Assembly: GCF_019448235.1 (NCBI RefSeq)
Contig: NZ_CP080409.1
Coordinates: forward strand, 2,852,001 to 2,916,000
Length of the DNA stretch: 64,000 nucleotides
Reading direction: 5' to 3'
Source: Nocardioides panacisoli
Lineage (GTDB): Bacteria; Actinomycetota; Actinomycetes; Propionibacteriales; Nocardioidaceae
Positions 1 to 11,407 of this stretch are shown here, one piece after another. Under the pieces are notes generated by a model. That model did no database searches. It was not told where the DNA came from and saw only the letters and a program-made list of their open reading frames with translations. A program made the translations under genes and the position numbers. Within the stretch, counting starts at the first letter, position 1; every line of letters begins with the position of its first letter.

Positions 1-208
1 CGGCGAGGATCTTCTCGGCGTGGGCGGAGACCGCGCCCTCGGAGAGGAGCCAGCCCTCCTGGTCGACCGCGGTCACCAGCCGCAGGGCCCGCCCGGCGGC
101 GAGTGCCTCCTCGGCGGCATAGGTGATCGCCGTGTGGTTGCCCTCAGAACCGTCCACGCCCACGACGACGGCGTGCCGGCGGTGGGGGGCTGTCGCCTCG
201 TTGCTCAT
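1..208 (-). CDS. Universal stress protein (UspA family), N-terminal part only
   Basis: The gene runs off the left edge, so only the first 69 residues are visible. After a short polar leader it shows the Usp beta-1 strand and loop, VVVGVDGSEGN at about residues 14-24, then an alpha helix rich in Ala (AAEEALAAGRAL), the start of the adenine-nucleotide-binding Usp fold. The ATG at 208 follows a GGAGGAG ribosome-binding site. Usp proteins are cytoplasmic stress proteins; in mycobacteria several belong to the DosR dormancy regulon. That fits the DevS-like kinase immediately upstream and the DosR-like palindrome at 293-310 in this gene's promoter region. Family call is firm, specific role inferred. 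Confidence 0.85.
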   Translation of the reverse strand, partial: MSNEATAPHRRHAVVVGVDGSEGNHTAITYAAEEALAAGRALRLVTAVDQEGWLLSEGAVSAHAEKILA

Positions 209-292
209 CGGTGTCTCCTCCCGGTCGTGCGTTGACGTCACAAGGACACCCCCGGTGCCCGGGTGGGCGGCAGGGGAGAGGGTCGGGAGGCT

Positions 293-310
293 GCGGGACC
301 TTGGTCCCGC
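293..310. promoter_or_regulatory. DosR/DevR-like palindrome upstream of the Usp gene
   Basis: A perfect dyad, GCGGGACC-TT-GGTCCCGC, lies 85-102 nt upstream of the Usp start and just past the stop of the histidine kinase. Its core GGGACCTTGGTCCC matches the mycobacterial DosR box (GGGACTWWAGTCCC) at 12 of 14 positions. It could also be a hairpin ending the kinase mRNA, but no U-run follows on that strand, which favours a binding site. Confidence 0.5.
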
Positions 311-333
311 GGGAGGCGCGAGGTGGTCCGCCT

Positions 334-3245
<2,912 letters not shown>

Positions 3246-3253
3246 GTCGACAG

Positions 3254-4672
3254 ATGCGTCTCCCACGCTCCCTGACCTCCCGCCTGGTCATCACCGCGGT
3301 CGCACTGGTCGCCGTGGTGTCCGCCTCGGTCGGTCTCGCCACGGCGCTCGCGATGAGCGACCACCTCCACGACGAGCTGGACCGGGAGGTGCTGTCGTCG
3401 GTCGACCGGGCCGGGGGCCCGCGCGCCGGCCTGCCGCTGCCGAGCCGGGACCGGCTGCTGGACCGGTTCGAGGGGGACGTGCCCGAGATCGGCAACCAGC
3501 GGCCAGGGACCCTGGTGGCCTTCCCCGGGCGCGACGTCGGGTTCGTGCTCAGCGAGCAGCGCGGCGAGGCCGAGCTGCTCGACGCCGAGGACCTGGCATC
3601 GCTCGCCGCGGTGCCCAGTGACGGCGAGGCCCACACCGTGGAGGTGGCCGGGGAGAGCTACCGCGTCGCGGCCGATCTCGAGGGGCGGCTGGTGACGGGG
3701 CTCCCGACCGGTGAGGTCGACCGCGCGGTGGCCTCGCTGGTGCAGTGGGAGGTCGTGCTGGGCCTGCTCGGCGTCCTCACCGCCGCCGGGCTCGGCACCC
3801 TGCTCGTACGCCGTCAGCTGCGTCCGCTCAACGAGGTCGCCGAGACCGCCCACGCGGTGGCGGAGCTCCCGCTGAGCGAGGGCGAGATCGCGATCACCGA
3901 GCGGGTGCCGGACCACCTCACCGACCCCCGCACCGAGACCGGGAAGGTCGGTGGTGCGCTCAACACGCTGCTCGCCCACGTGGAGACCTCGCTGGAGGCA
4001 CGCCACCGCAGCGAGCAGCAGGTGCGGCAGTTCGTCGCCGACGCCTCCCACGAGCTGCGCACTCCCCTCACCACGATCGCCGGCTACACCGAGCTCGCCC
4101 GGCGTCGGCGGGACGAGGCCACCATCGACGCCGCACTGACCAAGGTCGGGGAGGAGTCCCAGCGGATGACCGCGCTGGTCGAGGACCTGCTGCTGCTCGC
4201 GCGTCTCGACGCCGGTCGGCCACTGGAGCGTCAGCCGGTCGACCTGTCGCGACTGGTGCTGGAGACCGTGGACGACGCGCACGTCGTCGCCCCGGGTCAC
4301 CACTGGCGGGTGCGGCTGCCCGAGGGCGACGAGCCCGTCGTGGTCACCGGCGACGAGCTGCGGCTGCGCCAGGTGGTGACCAACCTGCTGACCAACGCCC
4401 GCAAGTACACGCCCGCGGGCAGCACCGTCACGGTGGCGCTGCACGAGGGTGGTTTCGAGGTGCGCGACGACGGACCGGGCTTCCCGGCCGAGCTGGTCTC
4501 CTCGGCGTTCGAGCGGTTCTCCCGTGGTGACGCCTCGCGCCACCGGGAGGGCGGCGTGGGTCTCGGCCTGGCGCTGGTCCAGGCCATCGTGACGGCCCAC
4601 GGCGGGGCCGTCTCCCTGCTCAGCGTCCCGGGCGACACCCGGATCCGGGTCGACCTGCCGGTCAGCGACTGA
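3254..4672 (+). CDS. Membrane sensor histidine kinase, partner of the preceding regulator
   Basis: A 472-residue kinase with an N-terminal membrane helix (about 10-32), an extracytoplasmic sensor region (about 35-155), a second membrane helix (about 160-180), a HAMP linker, and a HisKA domain with [10 protein letters not shown], phospho-acceptor His266. The HATPase_c domain contains [10 protein letters not shown] (N box), DDGPGFP (G1) and [13 protein letters not shown] (G2). All catalytic boxes are intact. The layout is that of TrcS/PrrB-type kinases. The ligand is not evident. Its last 11 nt overlap the tail of the convergent MFS gene. Confidence 0.9.
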   Translation: MRLPRSLTSRLVITAVALVAVVSASVGLATALAMSDHLHDELDREVLSSVDRAGGPRAGLPLPSRDRLLDRFEGDVPEIGNQRPGTLVAFPGRDVGFVLSEQRGEAELLDAEDLASLAAVPSDGEAHTVEVAGESYRVAADLEGRLVTGLPTGEVDRAVASLVQWEVVLGLLGVLTAAGLGTLLVRRQLRPLNEVAETAHAVAELPLSEGEIAITERVPDHLTDPRTETGKVGGALNTLLAHVETSLEARHRSEQQVRQFVADASHELRTPLTTIAGYTELARRRRDEATIDAALTKVGEESQRMTALVEDLLLLARLDAGRPLERQPVDLSRLVLETVDDAHVVAPGHHWRVRLPEGDEPVVVTGDELRLRQVVTNLLTNARKYTPAGSTVTVALHEGGFEVRDDGPGFPAELVSSAFERFSRGDASRHREGGVGLGLALVQAIVTAHGGAVSLLSVPGDTRIRVDLPVSD

Positions 4673-5939
4673 CCGGGTCGGGCTCCACCAGTCCGTTGGC
4701 CGCGGCGGGGATGCGACGCTCGAGCACCAGGGCCAGGGCGGCGACCGCCACGCAGCCGGCCACCATGACCGCGACGTAGCCGTTGCCCCAACCGCGGTCC
4801 AGCAGCAGGCCGGCCGCGATCGGCCCGGCGATCGCGCCGCCCTGGAAGGCGGCCGAGCTGAGCGCGTTGTAGCGGCCGCGGGTGCGGTCGGTGGCGAGGT
4901 CGTTCGTCACCGCCGGGATGGTCGGCTGCAGCATCGTCTCGCCGAGGGCGAAGACGCCCATGAAGGCGAGGACGCCGGCCGCGGCGGCCATGCTCGCCGG
5001 GGCCAGGCCGGTGGTGCCCAGCAGCACCCAGGCGGCGACCCAGGTGCCGGACATCACCAGCATCACGCGCGTGCGCCGCTTGCCGCGGATGCGCCCGAGC
5101 ACGAAGAACTGGAATGCCACGATCACGCCGGTGTTGACCGCGAAGGCGATGCCCAGCGTGCGTGTCGAGACCTCCGAGACCTGGCGGGTGAAGGCCGGCA
5201 GGCCGGCCTCGAGCTGGCCGTAGCCCACGAAGACCGAGAAGAAGGTCAACAGGACCAGCACCGCCATCGCCGGCTGCCGCAGGATCGCCAGGTAGCTGCC
5301 ACCGGCGTCGTCGGTGTCCTCGGTCGTCGCCTCGGGGCGGCCGGCGACGTGACGCAGCGGACCGAGCATCAGGCCGATCGGGATCAGCGTGCTCGCGGCC
5401 TCGACGAGGAAGATCGTGGTGAAGGTGCGCGGCTCGGACACGTCGACGTAGAGGCCGCCGATGATGCCGCCGACACCGATGCCGAGGTTGACCAGGGCGA
5501 AGTTGATGCCGAAGTACTGCAGCCGGAGGTCGCCGGTGGTGATCTCGGCGATCACCGCGTTGAACGCCGGCCAGGTGACGCCGAAGTTGACCCCGATCAG
5601 CGCCAGTCCCAGGGCGGCGGCCCACGGCGTGGTGGCGAAGGCCAGCACGATGCTGCCGACCATCATCGAGCCGAAGCCGACCAGCAGCACGCGGCGGGCG
5701 CCCACGCGGTCGGTGAAGATGCCGCCCGGGCCGGTGGCGAGCAGCGCCACGACGGCGATGAGCGCCATCAGGGTGCCGGACAGGTCGAGGTCGAAGCCGC
5801 GGACCTCGTTGAGGTAGACGATCGTGAACGGCAGCGTCAGGCCGCGCCCCAGGGTCTGGAACGCCACCGTCGAGAGCAGCCACCGCCCCTCGGTCGGGAG
5901 CTGCTGCCAGAACGAACCCATGCCCACCACGGGCTGCAT
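4662..5939 (-). CDS. MFS transporter, drug-exporter type
   Basis: About 425 residues with roughly 12 hydrophobic segments. The loop 2-3 signature is present as GPGGIFTDRVGARRVLLVG, and a central cytoplasmic loop (PEATTEDTDDAG) splits the two six-helix halves, as in 12-helix major facilitator exporters. The substrate cannot be read from sequence. Start is uncertain: ATG at 5939, an upstream GTG at 5963 and a downstream ATG at 5921 (MGSFWQQ) are all in frame and none has a well-spaced ribosome-binding site. The gene converges on the kinase gene with an 11-nt tail overlap. Its upstream region carries the unusual 32-nt-register repeats at 6001-6086. Confidence 0.85.
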   Translation of the reverse strand: MQPVVGMGSFWQQLPTEGRWLLSTVAFQTLGRGLTLPFTIVYLNEVRGFDLDLSGTLMALIAVVALLATGPGGIFTDRVGARRVLLVGFGSMMVGSIVLAFATTPWAAALGLALIGVNFGVTWPAFNAVIAEITTGDLRLQYFGINFALVNLGIGVGGIIGGLYVDVSEPRTFTTIFLVEAASTLIPIGLMLGPLRHVAGRPEATTEDTDDAGGSYLAILRQPAMAVLVLLTFFSVFVGYGQLEAGLPAFTRQVSEVSTRTLGIAFAVNTGVIVAFQFFVLGRIRGKRRTRVMLVMSGTWVAAWVLLGTTGLAPASMAAAAGVLAFMGVFALGETMLQPTIPAVTNDLATDRTRGRYNALSSAAFQGGAIAGPIAAGLLLDRGWGNGYVAVMVAGCVAVAALALVLERRIPAAANGLVEPDPVSR

Positions 5940-6000
5940 TCTCCCGGTCGCCGCCGACGGCACGCGAGCGGGTTTCGGTCAGCTCCGTCGTCCCCGGGTG

Positions 6001-6086
6001 CCGAGTCGGCGCCAACTCGGCTCAGGATCGGGTCGAGTCGGCGCGAACTCGGCTCTCAAGCCCGCCGAGTCGGCGCCAACTCGGCT
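6001..6086. repeat. Three 22-nt near-palindromic repeats in exact 32-nt register
   Basis: The unit CCGAGTCGGCGCCAACTCGG (plus CT) occurs at 6001-6022, 6033-6054 and 6065-6086. Start-to-start distance is exactly 32 nt both times, with unrelated 10-nt spacers. Each unit is a near-palindrome: GAGT and ACTC arms around GGCGCC, with copy 2 changed to GGCGCG. They lie between the GH65 stop and the MFS start, both on the minus strand. They may be multiple operator sites on one DNA face (about three helical turns apart), a REP-like cluster or a set of small hairpins. Confidence 0.8.
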
Positions 6087-6101
6087 GGCCGTGCCCCGTG
6101 G

Positions 6102-8624
6102 TCAGTCGAGGTACGGCGCGTCGTCGTCGCCCCACGGCACGACCGAGCCGATCACCGTGCCGTCGGCACGGCGTACGGCGTCCGGTGGCGCGGGTGCCCC
6201 GGCCAGCTGCGGTCCCTGGTGGGTGAGCGCGACCTTGACCGGCTGGTCGGAGGTGACGGTGACCGACTCGCCGCGCACCAGGAACGGGACCGGCCCGGGG
6301 CCGTCCTCGATCTCCAGCTGCAGCTCCTCGGCGCGCACCGTGACGCGTACCCGCGTGCCGCGCAGGGTGAGCCGGTAGGAGAGCGAGTCCCACTCCTCGG
6401 GCAGCCGCGGGTCGAGCCGCCACTGCTGCTCACCCGCGGAGGCACCGACGTCGCGGAACCCGCCGAACCCGGCGACGAGGGCACTCCACACGCCACCGGT
6501 GGAGGCGACGTGGACGCCGTCGGTCGTGTTGCCGTGCCGGTCGGCCAGGTCGACGTAGAGCGCGCCGTGGAAGTAGCGCAGCGCGAGCTCGTGGTAGCCC
6601 ACCTCGGCCGCCATGATCGACTGCACGACCGCCGACAGCGTGGAGTCGCCGGTGGTCAGCGGGTCGTAGTAGTCGAAGTCGGCCTTCTTCTGCTCCGGGG
6701 TGAACTCCTCGCCCTGCAGGAAGAGCGCCAGCACCACGTCGGCCTGCTTGAGCACCTGGAACCGGTAGATCACCAGCGGGTGGTAGTGCAGCAGCAGCGG
6801 CCGGTTGTCCATCGGCGTGTGCTCGAGGTCCCACATCTCCCGCTCGAGGAAGTGCCGGTCCTGGGGGTGGATGCCGAGGTGCTCGTCGTAGGGGATGAAC
6901 ATCCCCTTCGCGCAGTCGGCCCACTCGTTGACCTCGCTCGGGTCGAGGTTGGTACGCCGGACGAGCCGCTCGTACGCCTCCGGGTCGTCGCGGTGCAGCT
7001 CCCACACGGCGTCGGCCGCCCGTCGGAGATTGAAGCGCGCGAGGACGTTCGTGTACAGGTTGTCGTTGACCACGGTCGTGTACTCGTCCGGGCCGGTGAC
7101 GCCGTGGATGTGGAACCGGCGCTTGCCCTCGTCGCGCCAGAAGCCGAGGTCGGCCCACAGGCGCGCGGTCTCGACGTAGATGTCGATCGCCTCGCGGGCG
7201 ACGAAGTCGGTGTCGCCGGTGGCGCCGACGTACTGGCTCAGTGCATAGGCGATGTCGGCGTCGATGTGGTACTGCGCGGTGCCGGCGGCGTAGTACGCCG
7301 ACGCCTCGTGGCCGTTGATGGTGCGCCACGGGAAGAGCGCACCCCGCTGGGCCAGCTCGCTGGCGCGCACGCGTGCGTAGTCCAGCAGCGAGTAGCGGAA
7401 CCGCAGGGCGTTCCGCGCGGCGTAGGGCATGGTGTAGGTGAGGAACGGCATCACGTACACCTCGGTGTCCCAGAAGTAGTGACCGCCGTAGCCGGAGCCG
7501 GTCACGCCCTTGGCCGAGATGCCCTGTCCCTCCGCGCGGGCGGCCGCCTGGGCGATCGCGAAGAGGTTCCACCGCACGGCCTGCTGCAGGTCGGGCCGTC
7601 CGCCGATCTGGACGTCGCTGCGCTCCCAGAACTCCTCGAGCCAGGCGCGCTGCTCGCCGAACTGGTGGGCCAGGCCCTCCTCGTGGGTGCGGTCCAGGGT
7701 GCGCTCGCACCGGTCGATCAGCTCGCGGGGCGGGATCGAGTCGGCGGTGTGGACCGAGACCAGCTTGGTGAGGGTGATCGGTACGCCGGGCTCGGCCGCG
7801 ACGCGGTAGATCACCTTGGCCATGTCCTCCTCGGAGTGCACCTGCATCGCGCTGTCCGAGGCGGTCCGCAGGTCGTGGTCGGCGACCACGCCGAGCGTCA
7901 TCCCGCTGTCGGCGCACTGGTAGCCCAGCAGGATGCGCCCGGTGTCGTGGGCGCCGTCGAGCTGCGGCAGCAGGACCCGTCGGTCGAACCGGTCGGCCTT
8001 GCGCGGGTCGTAGGCCCCGCCGTCACCGGCACCCTGCTGTCGGGGCACGTCCTGCCGGTTGAGCAGCTGGGAGGAGATCGCCACCGACGCCTTGTGGTCC
8101 AGCAGCGTCACCTCGAAGGTCATCACCGCGAGGTGGCGCTGGTTGAGCGGCACCATGCGCTTGCTGCGCACCTGGACCCGCTTGCCGCCGGGGGTGCGCC
8201 AGATCAGGTCGCGGGTCAGGACGCCGTCGCGGAAGTCGAGCGCGCGCTCGTACTCGAGGAGGTCGGCAGCCGAGAGCTGGAGCGGCTCGTCGTCGACGTA
8301 GAGCCGGATGACCTTCGGGTCGGGCACGTTGACGATGGTCTGCCCCACACGGGCGAAGCCGTAGGCCTCCTCCGCGTGCAGGATCGGCCAGGTCTCGTGG
8401 AAGCCGTTGACGAAGGTGCCGTCGACCGCGGCGTCGCGGCTCTCCTCGTAGTTGCCGCGCATCCCGAGGTAGCCGTTGCCGACGCTGAAGAGGGACTCGG
8501 TGGTGCCGAGGTCGTCGTCGCCGAAGCGGGTCTCGACCAGGCGCCACTCGTCGATCGGGAACCGGGAGCGGTCCAGGGGGTCCGAGGACGGCGGGGCGAC
8601 GTGGGACGGTCCGTCGGGGCTCAC
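6102..8624 (-). CDS. Glycoside hydrolase family 65 protein (disaccharide phosphorylase)
   Basis: An 840-residue GH65 enzyme, the usual length for maltose, trehalose or kojibiose phosphorylases. The N-terminal beta-sandwich (about 20-290) includes SVGNGYLGMRGNYEE; the (alpha/alpha)6 catalytic domain (about 330-720) includes GHYFWDTEVYVMPF and VTGPDEYTTVVND, with general acid Glu514; a C-terminal sandwich follows (about 730-800). These enzymes split an alpha-glucosyl disaccharide with phosphate into beta-glucose 1-phosphate and glucose. GTG at 8624 has GGAGAGGAG upstream and overlaps the HAD stop as GTGA, giving tight coupling with the likely beta-phosphoglucomutase. Which disaccharide is used cannot be told. 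Confidence 0.92.
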   Translation of the reverse strand: MSPDGPSHVAPPSSDPLDRSRFPIDEWRLVETRFGDDDLGTTESLFSVGNGYLGMRGNYEESRDAAVDGTFVNGFHETWPILHAEEAYGFARVGQTIVNVPDPKVIRLYVDDEPLQLSAADLLEYERALDFRDGVLTRDLIWRTPGGKRVQVRSKRMVPLNQRHLAVMTFEVTLLDHKASVAISSQLLNRQDVPRQQGAGDGGAYDPRKADRFDRRVLLPQLDGAHDTGRILLGYQCADSGMTLGVVADHDLRTASDSAMQVHSEEDMAKVIYRVAAEPGVPITLTKLVSVHTADSIPPRELIDRCERTLDRTHEEGLAHQFGEQRAWLEEFWERSDVQIGGRPDLQQAVRWNLFAIAQAAARAEGQGISAKGVTGSGYGGHYFWDTEVYVMPFLTYTMPYAARNALRFRYSLLDYARVRASELAQRGALFPWRTINGHEASAYYAAGTAQYHIDADIAYALSQYVGATGDTDFVAREAIDIYVETARLWADLGFWRDEGKRRFHIHGVTGPDEYTTVVNDNLYTNVLARFNLRRAADAVWELHRDDPEAYERLVRRTNLDPSEVNEWADCAKGMFIPYDEHLGIHPQDRHFLEREMWDLEHTPMDNRPLLLHYHPLVIYRFQVLKQADVVLALFLQGEEFTPEQKKADFDYYDPLTTGDSTLSAVVQSIMAAEVGYHELALRYFHGALYVDLADRHGNTTDGVHVASTGGVWSALVAGFGGFRDVGASAGEQQWRLDPRLPEEWDSLSYRLTLRGTRVRVTVRAEELQLEIEDGPGPVPFLVRGESVTVTSDQPVKVALTHQGPQLAGAPAPPDAVRRADGTVIGSVVPWGDDDAPYLD

Positions 8625-9355
8625 GCGGTCTCCTCTCCGGGGGCGGGCAGCAGCTCCATGAGGTCGCTGACGACGACGTCGGCACCGGCGTCGGTGAGCG
8701 CCTCGGCTCCTGCGCCGCGGTCCACGCCGACCACCAGGCCGACTTCGCCGGCAGCGCCGGCGGCGACGCCGCTCACGGCGTCCTCGAGCACGACGCACCC
8801 GGACGGCCCGACGCCGAGGTCCGCGGCGGCGGCGAGGAAGGTGTCGGGTGCCGGCTTGCCGGACAGTCCGCGTTCGGCGGCCACGCCGCCGTGCATGACG
8901 GTCTCGAAGTGGGCGGTGAGGCCGGCGGCCTCGAGCACGGCCGGCGCGTTGCGGGAGGAGGAGACGATCGCCATCGGGATCCCACGCTCGGCGAGGTGCT
9001 CGATGAGCATCACCGAGCCGGCGTACGCCGTCACGCCGTCGGTGCGCAGCACCTCGTTGAACGCCTCGTTCTTGCGGTTGCCGAGGCCGGCGACCGACTC
9101 GGTGGCCGGGTCGTCGCTCGGGTCGCCCTCGGGCAGCGTGATGCCGCGGGAGGCGAGGAAGGACCGCACCCCGTCATAGCGCGGCATCCCGTCGACGTGG
9201 GCGTAGTAGTCCGCGTCGGTGTAGGCCTCGCTCACCCCGCGGCTGCGCAGGAACTCCTCGAACATCGTCGCCCAGGCGCGCATGTGGACCTCGGCGGTGG
9301 GCGTCACCACCCCGTCGAGGTCGAACAGCGCGGCGTCGTACCGGCCCCAATCCAT
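8621..9355 (-). CDS. HAD-superfamily hydrolase, beta-phosphoglucomutase-like
   Basis: A 244-residue HAD protein. Motif I is FDLDGVVTPTAE with nucleophile Asp12 and acid/base Asp14; motif II is IVSSSRNA; motif III/IV is GKPAPDTF and VVLEDAVSGVAAG. The cap insertion after motif I is the helical type of beta-phosphoglucomutase. In GH65 operons this partner converts beta-glucose 1-phosphate to glucose 6-phosphate, so the two genes would feed a disaccharide into glycolysis. It precedes and overlaps the GH65 gene by 4 nt. ATG at 9355 is preferred; a GTG at 9364 would add three residues. Confidence 0.88.
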   Translation of the reverse strand: MDWGRYDAALFDLDGVVTPTAEVHMRAWATMFEEFLRSRGVSEAYTDADYYAHVDGMPRYDGVRSFLASRGITLPEGDPSDDPATESVAGLGNRKNEAFNEVLRTDGVTAYAGSVMLIEHLAERGIPMAIVSSSRNAPAVLEAAGLTAHFETVMHGGVAAERGLSGKPAPDTFLAAAADLGVGPSGCVVLEDAVSGVAAGAAGEVGLVVGVDRGAGAEALTDAGADVVVSDLMELLPAPGEETA

Positions 9356-9389
9356 GGGCTTCACCGTAGGGCGTGCCCGGGAGAAGGTG

Positions 9390-10238
9390 CTACTTGCTGG
9401 TCGTACGCCGGTACTGCCGCACCGAGAGCGGCAGGAAGATCGCCACGATCAGCACCACCCAGAGCAGGGAGTAGAGCGCCGGGTGCTGCATCGCCCAGGC
9501 GTCGGATCCCGGAGGGGCGCCCCCGGTGTTGCCGAAGAGCTCGCGACTGGCCTGGGTGACCGCCGACACCGGGTTCCACTCCACGAACTTCTGCAGCGGA
9601 CCGCTGAAGTCATCCAGCGGCACGAAGGCGTTGGAGACGAAGGTCAACGGCATGATGACGATGAAGGAGGCGTTGTTGATGACCTCCACGCTGGGCACGA
9701 GCAGGCCGACCCAGGCCATCACCCAGCTCATCGCGTAGGCGAAGAGCAGCAACAGGCCGAAGCCGAGGATCGCGTCGATCACGCCCTCACGGATGCGCCA
9801 CCCGACCAGCAGGCCGGTGAGCGCCATGATGGCCAGCGAGAGCACGTTGTAGACCACGTCGGAGGTCGTGCGGCCGATCAGCACCGCGGCACGCGACATC
9901 GGCAGTGACCGGAACCGGTCGATGATGCCCTTCTGCATGTCCTCGGCCAGGCCCGCGCCGGTGAAGGTCGCACCGAACACGACGGTCTGGGCGAAGATGC
10001 CGCAGATGAGGTACTCCTTGTAGTCCACGGCACCGGGGGGCGCGATGGCGCCGCCGAAGACGTAGGCGAAGAGCAGCACGAACATGATCGGGCTGATCAG
10101 CACGAAGACCAGCACCTCGGGCACGCGCTTGATCTTGATCAGGTTGCGCTGGGCGACCACCCAGCCGTCACTCAGTGCCGCGGCGACTCCGCCGCCGGCG
10201 GGCACCGTGGCCCGGTCGCTGTCCTGCACCGCGCTCAT
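9390..10238 (-). CDS. ABC-2 type transporter permease (DrrB-like)
   Basis: A 282-residue permease with six hydrophobic segments and the ABC2_membrane pattern: a cytoplasmic N terminus ending RNLIKIKRVPEVLVF, then AEDMQKGIIDRFRSLPMSR, the coupling region, and the late motif NAFVPLDDFSGPLQKFVEWNPVSAVTQASREL that marks DrrB-type daunorubicin and lipid exporters. Its ATG overlaps the stop of the ATPase gene (10235-10238), so the two subunits are coupled. It probably exports a hydrophobic compound or lipid; there is no neighbouring biosynthetic cluster to name it. Confidence 0.9.
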   Translation of the reverse strand: MSAVQDSDRATVPAGGGVAAALSDGWVVAQRNLIKIKRVPEVLVFVLISPIMFVLLFAYVFGGAIAPPGAVDYKEYLICGIFAQTVVFGATFTGAGLAEDMQKGIIDRFRSLPMSRAAVLIGRTTSDVVYNVLSLAIMALTGLLVGWRIREGVIDAILGFGLLLLFAYAMSWVMAWVGLLVPSVEVINNASFIVIMPLTFVSNAFVPLDDFSGPLQKFVEWNPVSAVTQASRELFGNTGGAPPGSDAWAMQHPALYSLLWVVLIVAIFLPLSVRQYRRTTSK

Positions 10239-11203
10239 CGGGCGGCCTCCTTGTCGTCGTCCGCCTCGGCCACGTGGCCGGTGAGGGTGAGGAACACGTC
10301 GTCCATGGTCGGGCGCCGCAGGCCCACGTCGAGCACCGTGACGGTCGCGGCCTCGAAGCCGGTCAGCACCCGCGCGAGGTCGGAGGCCCCGCCGGCCGCG
10401 TGGGTCGTGAGGTCGCGGCCGTTGTTGGAGGCCTGCACCTCGTTGCCGGTGACCTCCTGCAGCACGCGGGTGGCGGCGTCGCGGTCCTCGACGTCGGCGA
10501 GCACCACCTCGATGCGCTCCCCGCCGGTGCGCGCCTTGAGCTCGTCTGCGGTGCCGTGGGCGATCGGGCGCCCGTGGTCGATGACGAGGATGTCGTCGGC
10601 CAGCTTGTCGGCCTCCTCGAGGTACTGCGTGGTGAGCAGCAGCGTGGTGCCGGAGGCGATGAGGTCGCGGATGACCTCCCACATCTGTTGCCGGCTGCGC
10701 ACGTCCAGGCCCGTGGTCGGCTCGTCGAGCACGATCACCGGCGGCTCGGCGACGAGGGCGCCGGCCAGGTCGAGGCGGCGGCGCTGGCCACCGGAGTAGG
10801 TCTTGGTGGGCCGGTCGGCGAACTCGGTGAGGTCGAAGCGTTCGAGCAGTTGGCGGGCCCGCTGCTGCGCCGCCTCCTTGCCGAGGTGGTAGAGCCGTCC
10901 GATCATGACGAGGTTCTCGTACGCCGTGAGGTGCTCGTCGACCGCGGCGTACTGCCCGGAGAGGCCGATCTTGGACCGCACGCCGACCGGGTCGGCGAGC
11001 ACGTCGACGCCGGCGATGGTCGCGGTGCCCTCGTCGGGACGGAGCAGTGTCGTCAGGCACCGCACCGCCGTGGTCTTGCCGGCGCCGTTGGGGCCCAGGA
11101 GCGCGAGCACCTGGCCCTCGGCCACCGACAGGTCGAGTCCCGCGAGGGCCTCGACCTCCTTGTACCGCTTCACCAGTCCGCTCGCGCGGATCATCTCGCC
11201 CAT
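10235..11203 (-). CDS. ABC transporter ATP-binding protein (DrrA-like)
   Basis: A 322-residue ATPase with Walker A GPNGAGKTT (37-45), signature YSGGQRRRLDLA, Walker B VIVLDEPTTGLD and a switch His replaced by Gln (TTQYLEEADKL), as is common in DrrA. The C-terminal 100 residues carry the DrrA/CcmA-type extension ending RRPTMDDVFLTLTG. The ATG at 11203 has AGAGG upstream; an ATG at 11194 is possible. It pairs with the DrrB-like permease downstream. Unlike many such pairs, no adjacent TetR regulator is present. Confidence 0.92.
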   Translation of the reverse strand: MGEMIRASGLVKRYKEVEALAGLDLSVAEGQVLALLGPNGAGKTTAVRCLTTLLRPDEGTATIAGVDVLADPVGVRSKIGLSGQYAAVDEHLTAYENLVMIGRLYHLGKEAAQQRARQLLERFDLTEFADRPTKTYSGGQRRRLDLAGALVAEPPVIVLDEPTTGLDVRSRQQMWEVIRDLIASGTTLLLTTQYLEEADKLADDILVIDHGRPIAHGTADELKARTGGERIEVVLADVEDRDAATRVLQEVTGNEVQASNNGRDLTTHAAGGASDLARVLTGFEAATVTVLDVGLRRPTMDDVFLTLTGHVAEADDDKEAAR

Positions 11204-11300
11204 GCCCGTCCTCTCACCGAACTCCCTCGACTGCAGTGTGCAGCCTAGGGACTGCCACCGACATCCGATTTTCGGCCGGTCGGCGGGAAGCGCGGTGCCC

Positions 11301-11319
11301 TTAGGCAAGGCTCACTTTT
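11301..11319. promoter_or_regulatory. Weak IdeR/DtxR iron-box-like site upstream of dps
   Basis: TTAGGCAAGGCTCACTTTT agrees with the actinobacterial iron box TTAGGTTAGSCTAACCTAA at about 13 of 19 positions, best in the left half. It is about 90 nt upstream of the dps start. Iron-regulator control of a ferritin-like gene is plausible, but the right half is poor, so this is tentative. Confidence 0.35.
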
Positions 11320-11358
11320 CTGGAATCGTTCAAGAAAATGTGCCAGTATCGATTCCAG
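11320..11358. promoter_or_regulatory. Long-spaced inverted repeat in the dps promoter region
   Basis: CTGGAATCG (11320-11328) and CGATTCCAG (11350-11358) are perfect 9-nt inverted arms separated by an AT-richer 21-nt stretch, directly after the iron-box-like site. The centre-to-centre spacing is about three helical turns, which suits a cooperative regulator. A further GC hairpin, GGGCCC at 11364-11369 and 11375-11380, falls in the probable 5' leader. Confidence 0.5.
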
Positions 11359-11407
11359 TGAAGGGGCCCGGATCGGGCCCGCAGCAACCTGCGAAGGAGC
11401 ACCGATC

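Noticed and set aside
4662..4672. A frameshift or annotation error at the overlapping ends of the kinase and MFS genes
   Set aside because: Both stop codons and both C termini look natural; an 11-nt convergent overlap also occurs at 14901-14911 and is normal in compact genomes.
6001..6086. A short CRISPR array
   Set aside because: The 10-nt spacers are far too short, only three copies exist, units are near-palindromic without a leader, and no cas gene is near.
5349..9179. A 1276-codon open frame on the plus strand across the MFS, GH65 and HAD genes
   Set aside because: It is antisense to three clear protein families and its amino acids (Val/Asp/His/Arg/Gln runs) are the complement of normal high-GC codons. 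GC-rich genomes give such shadow frames.
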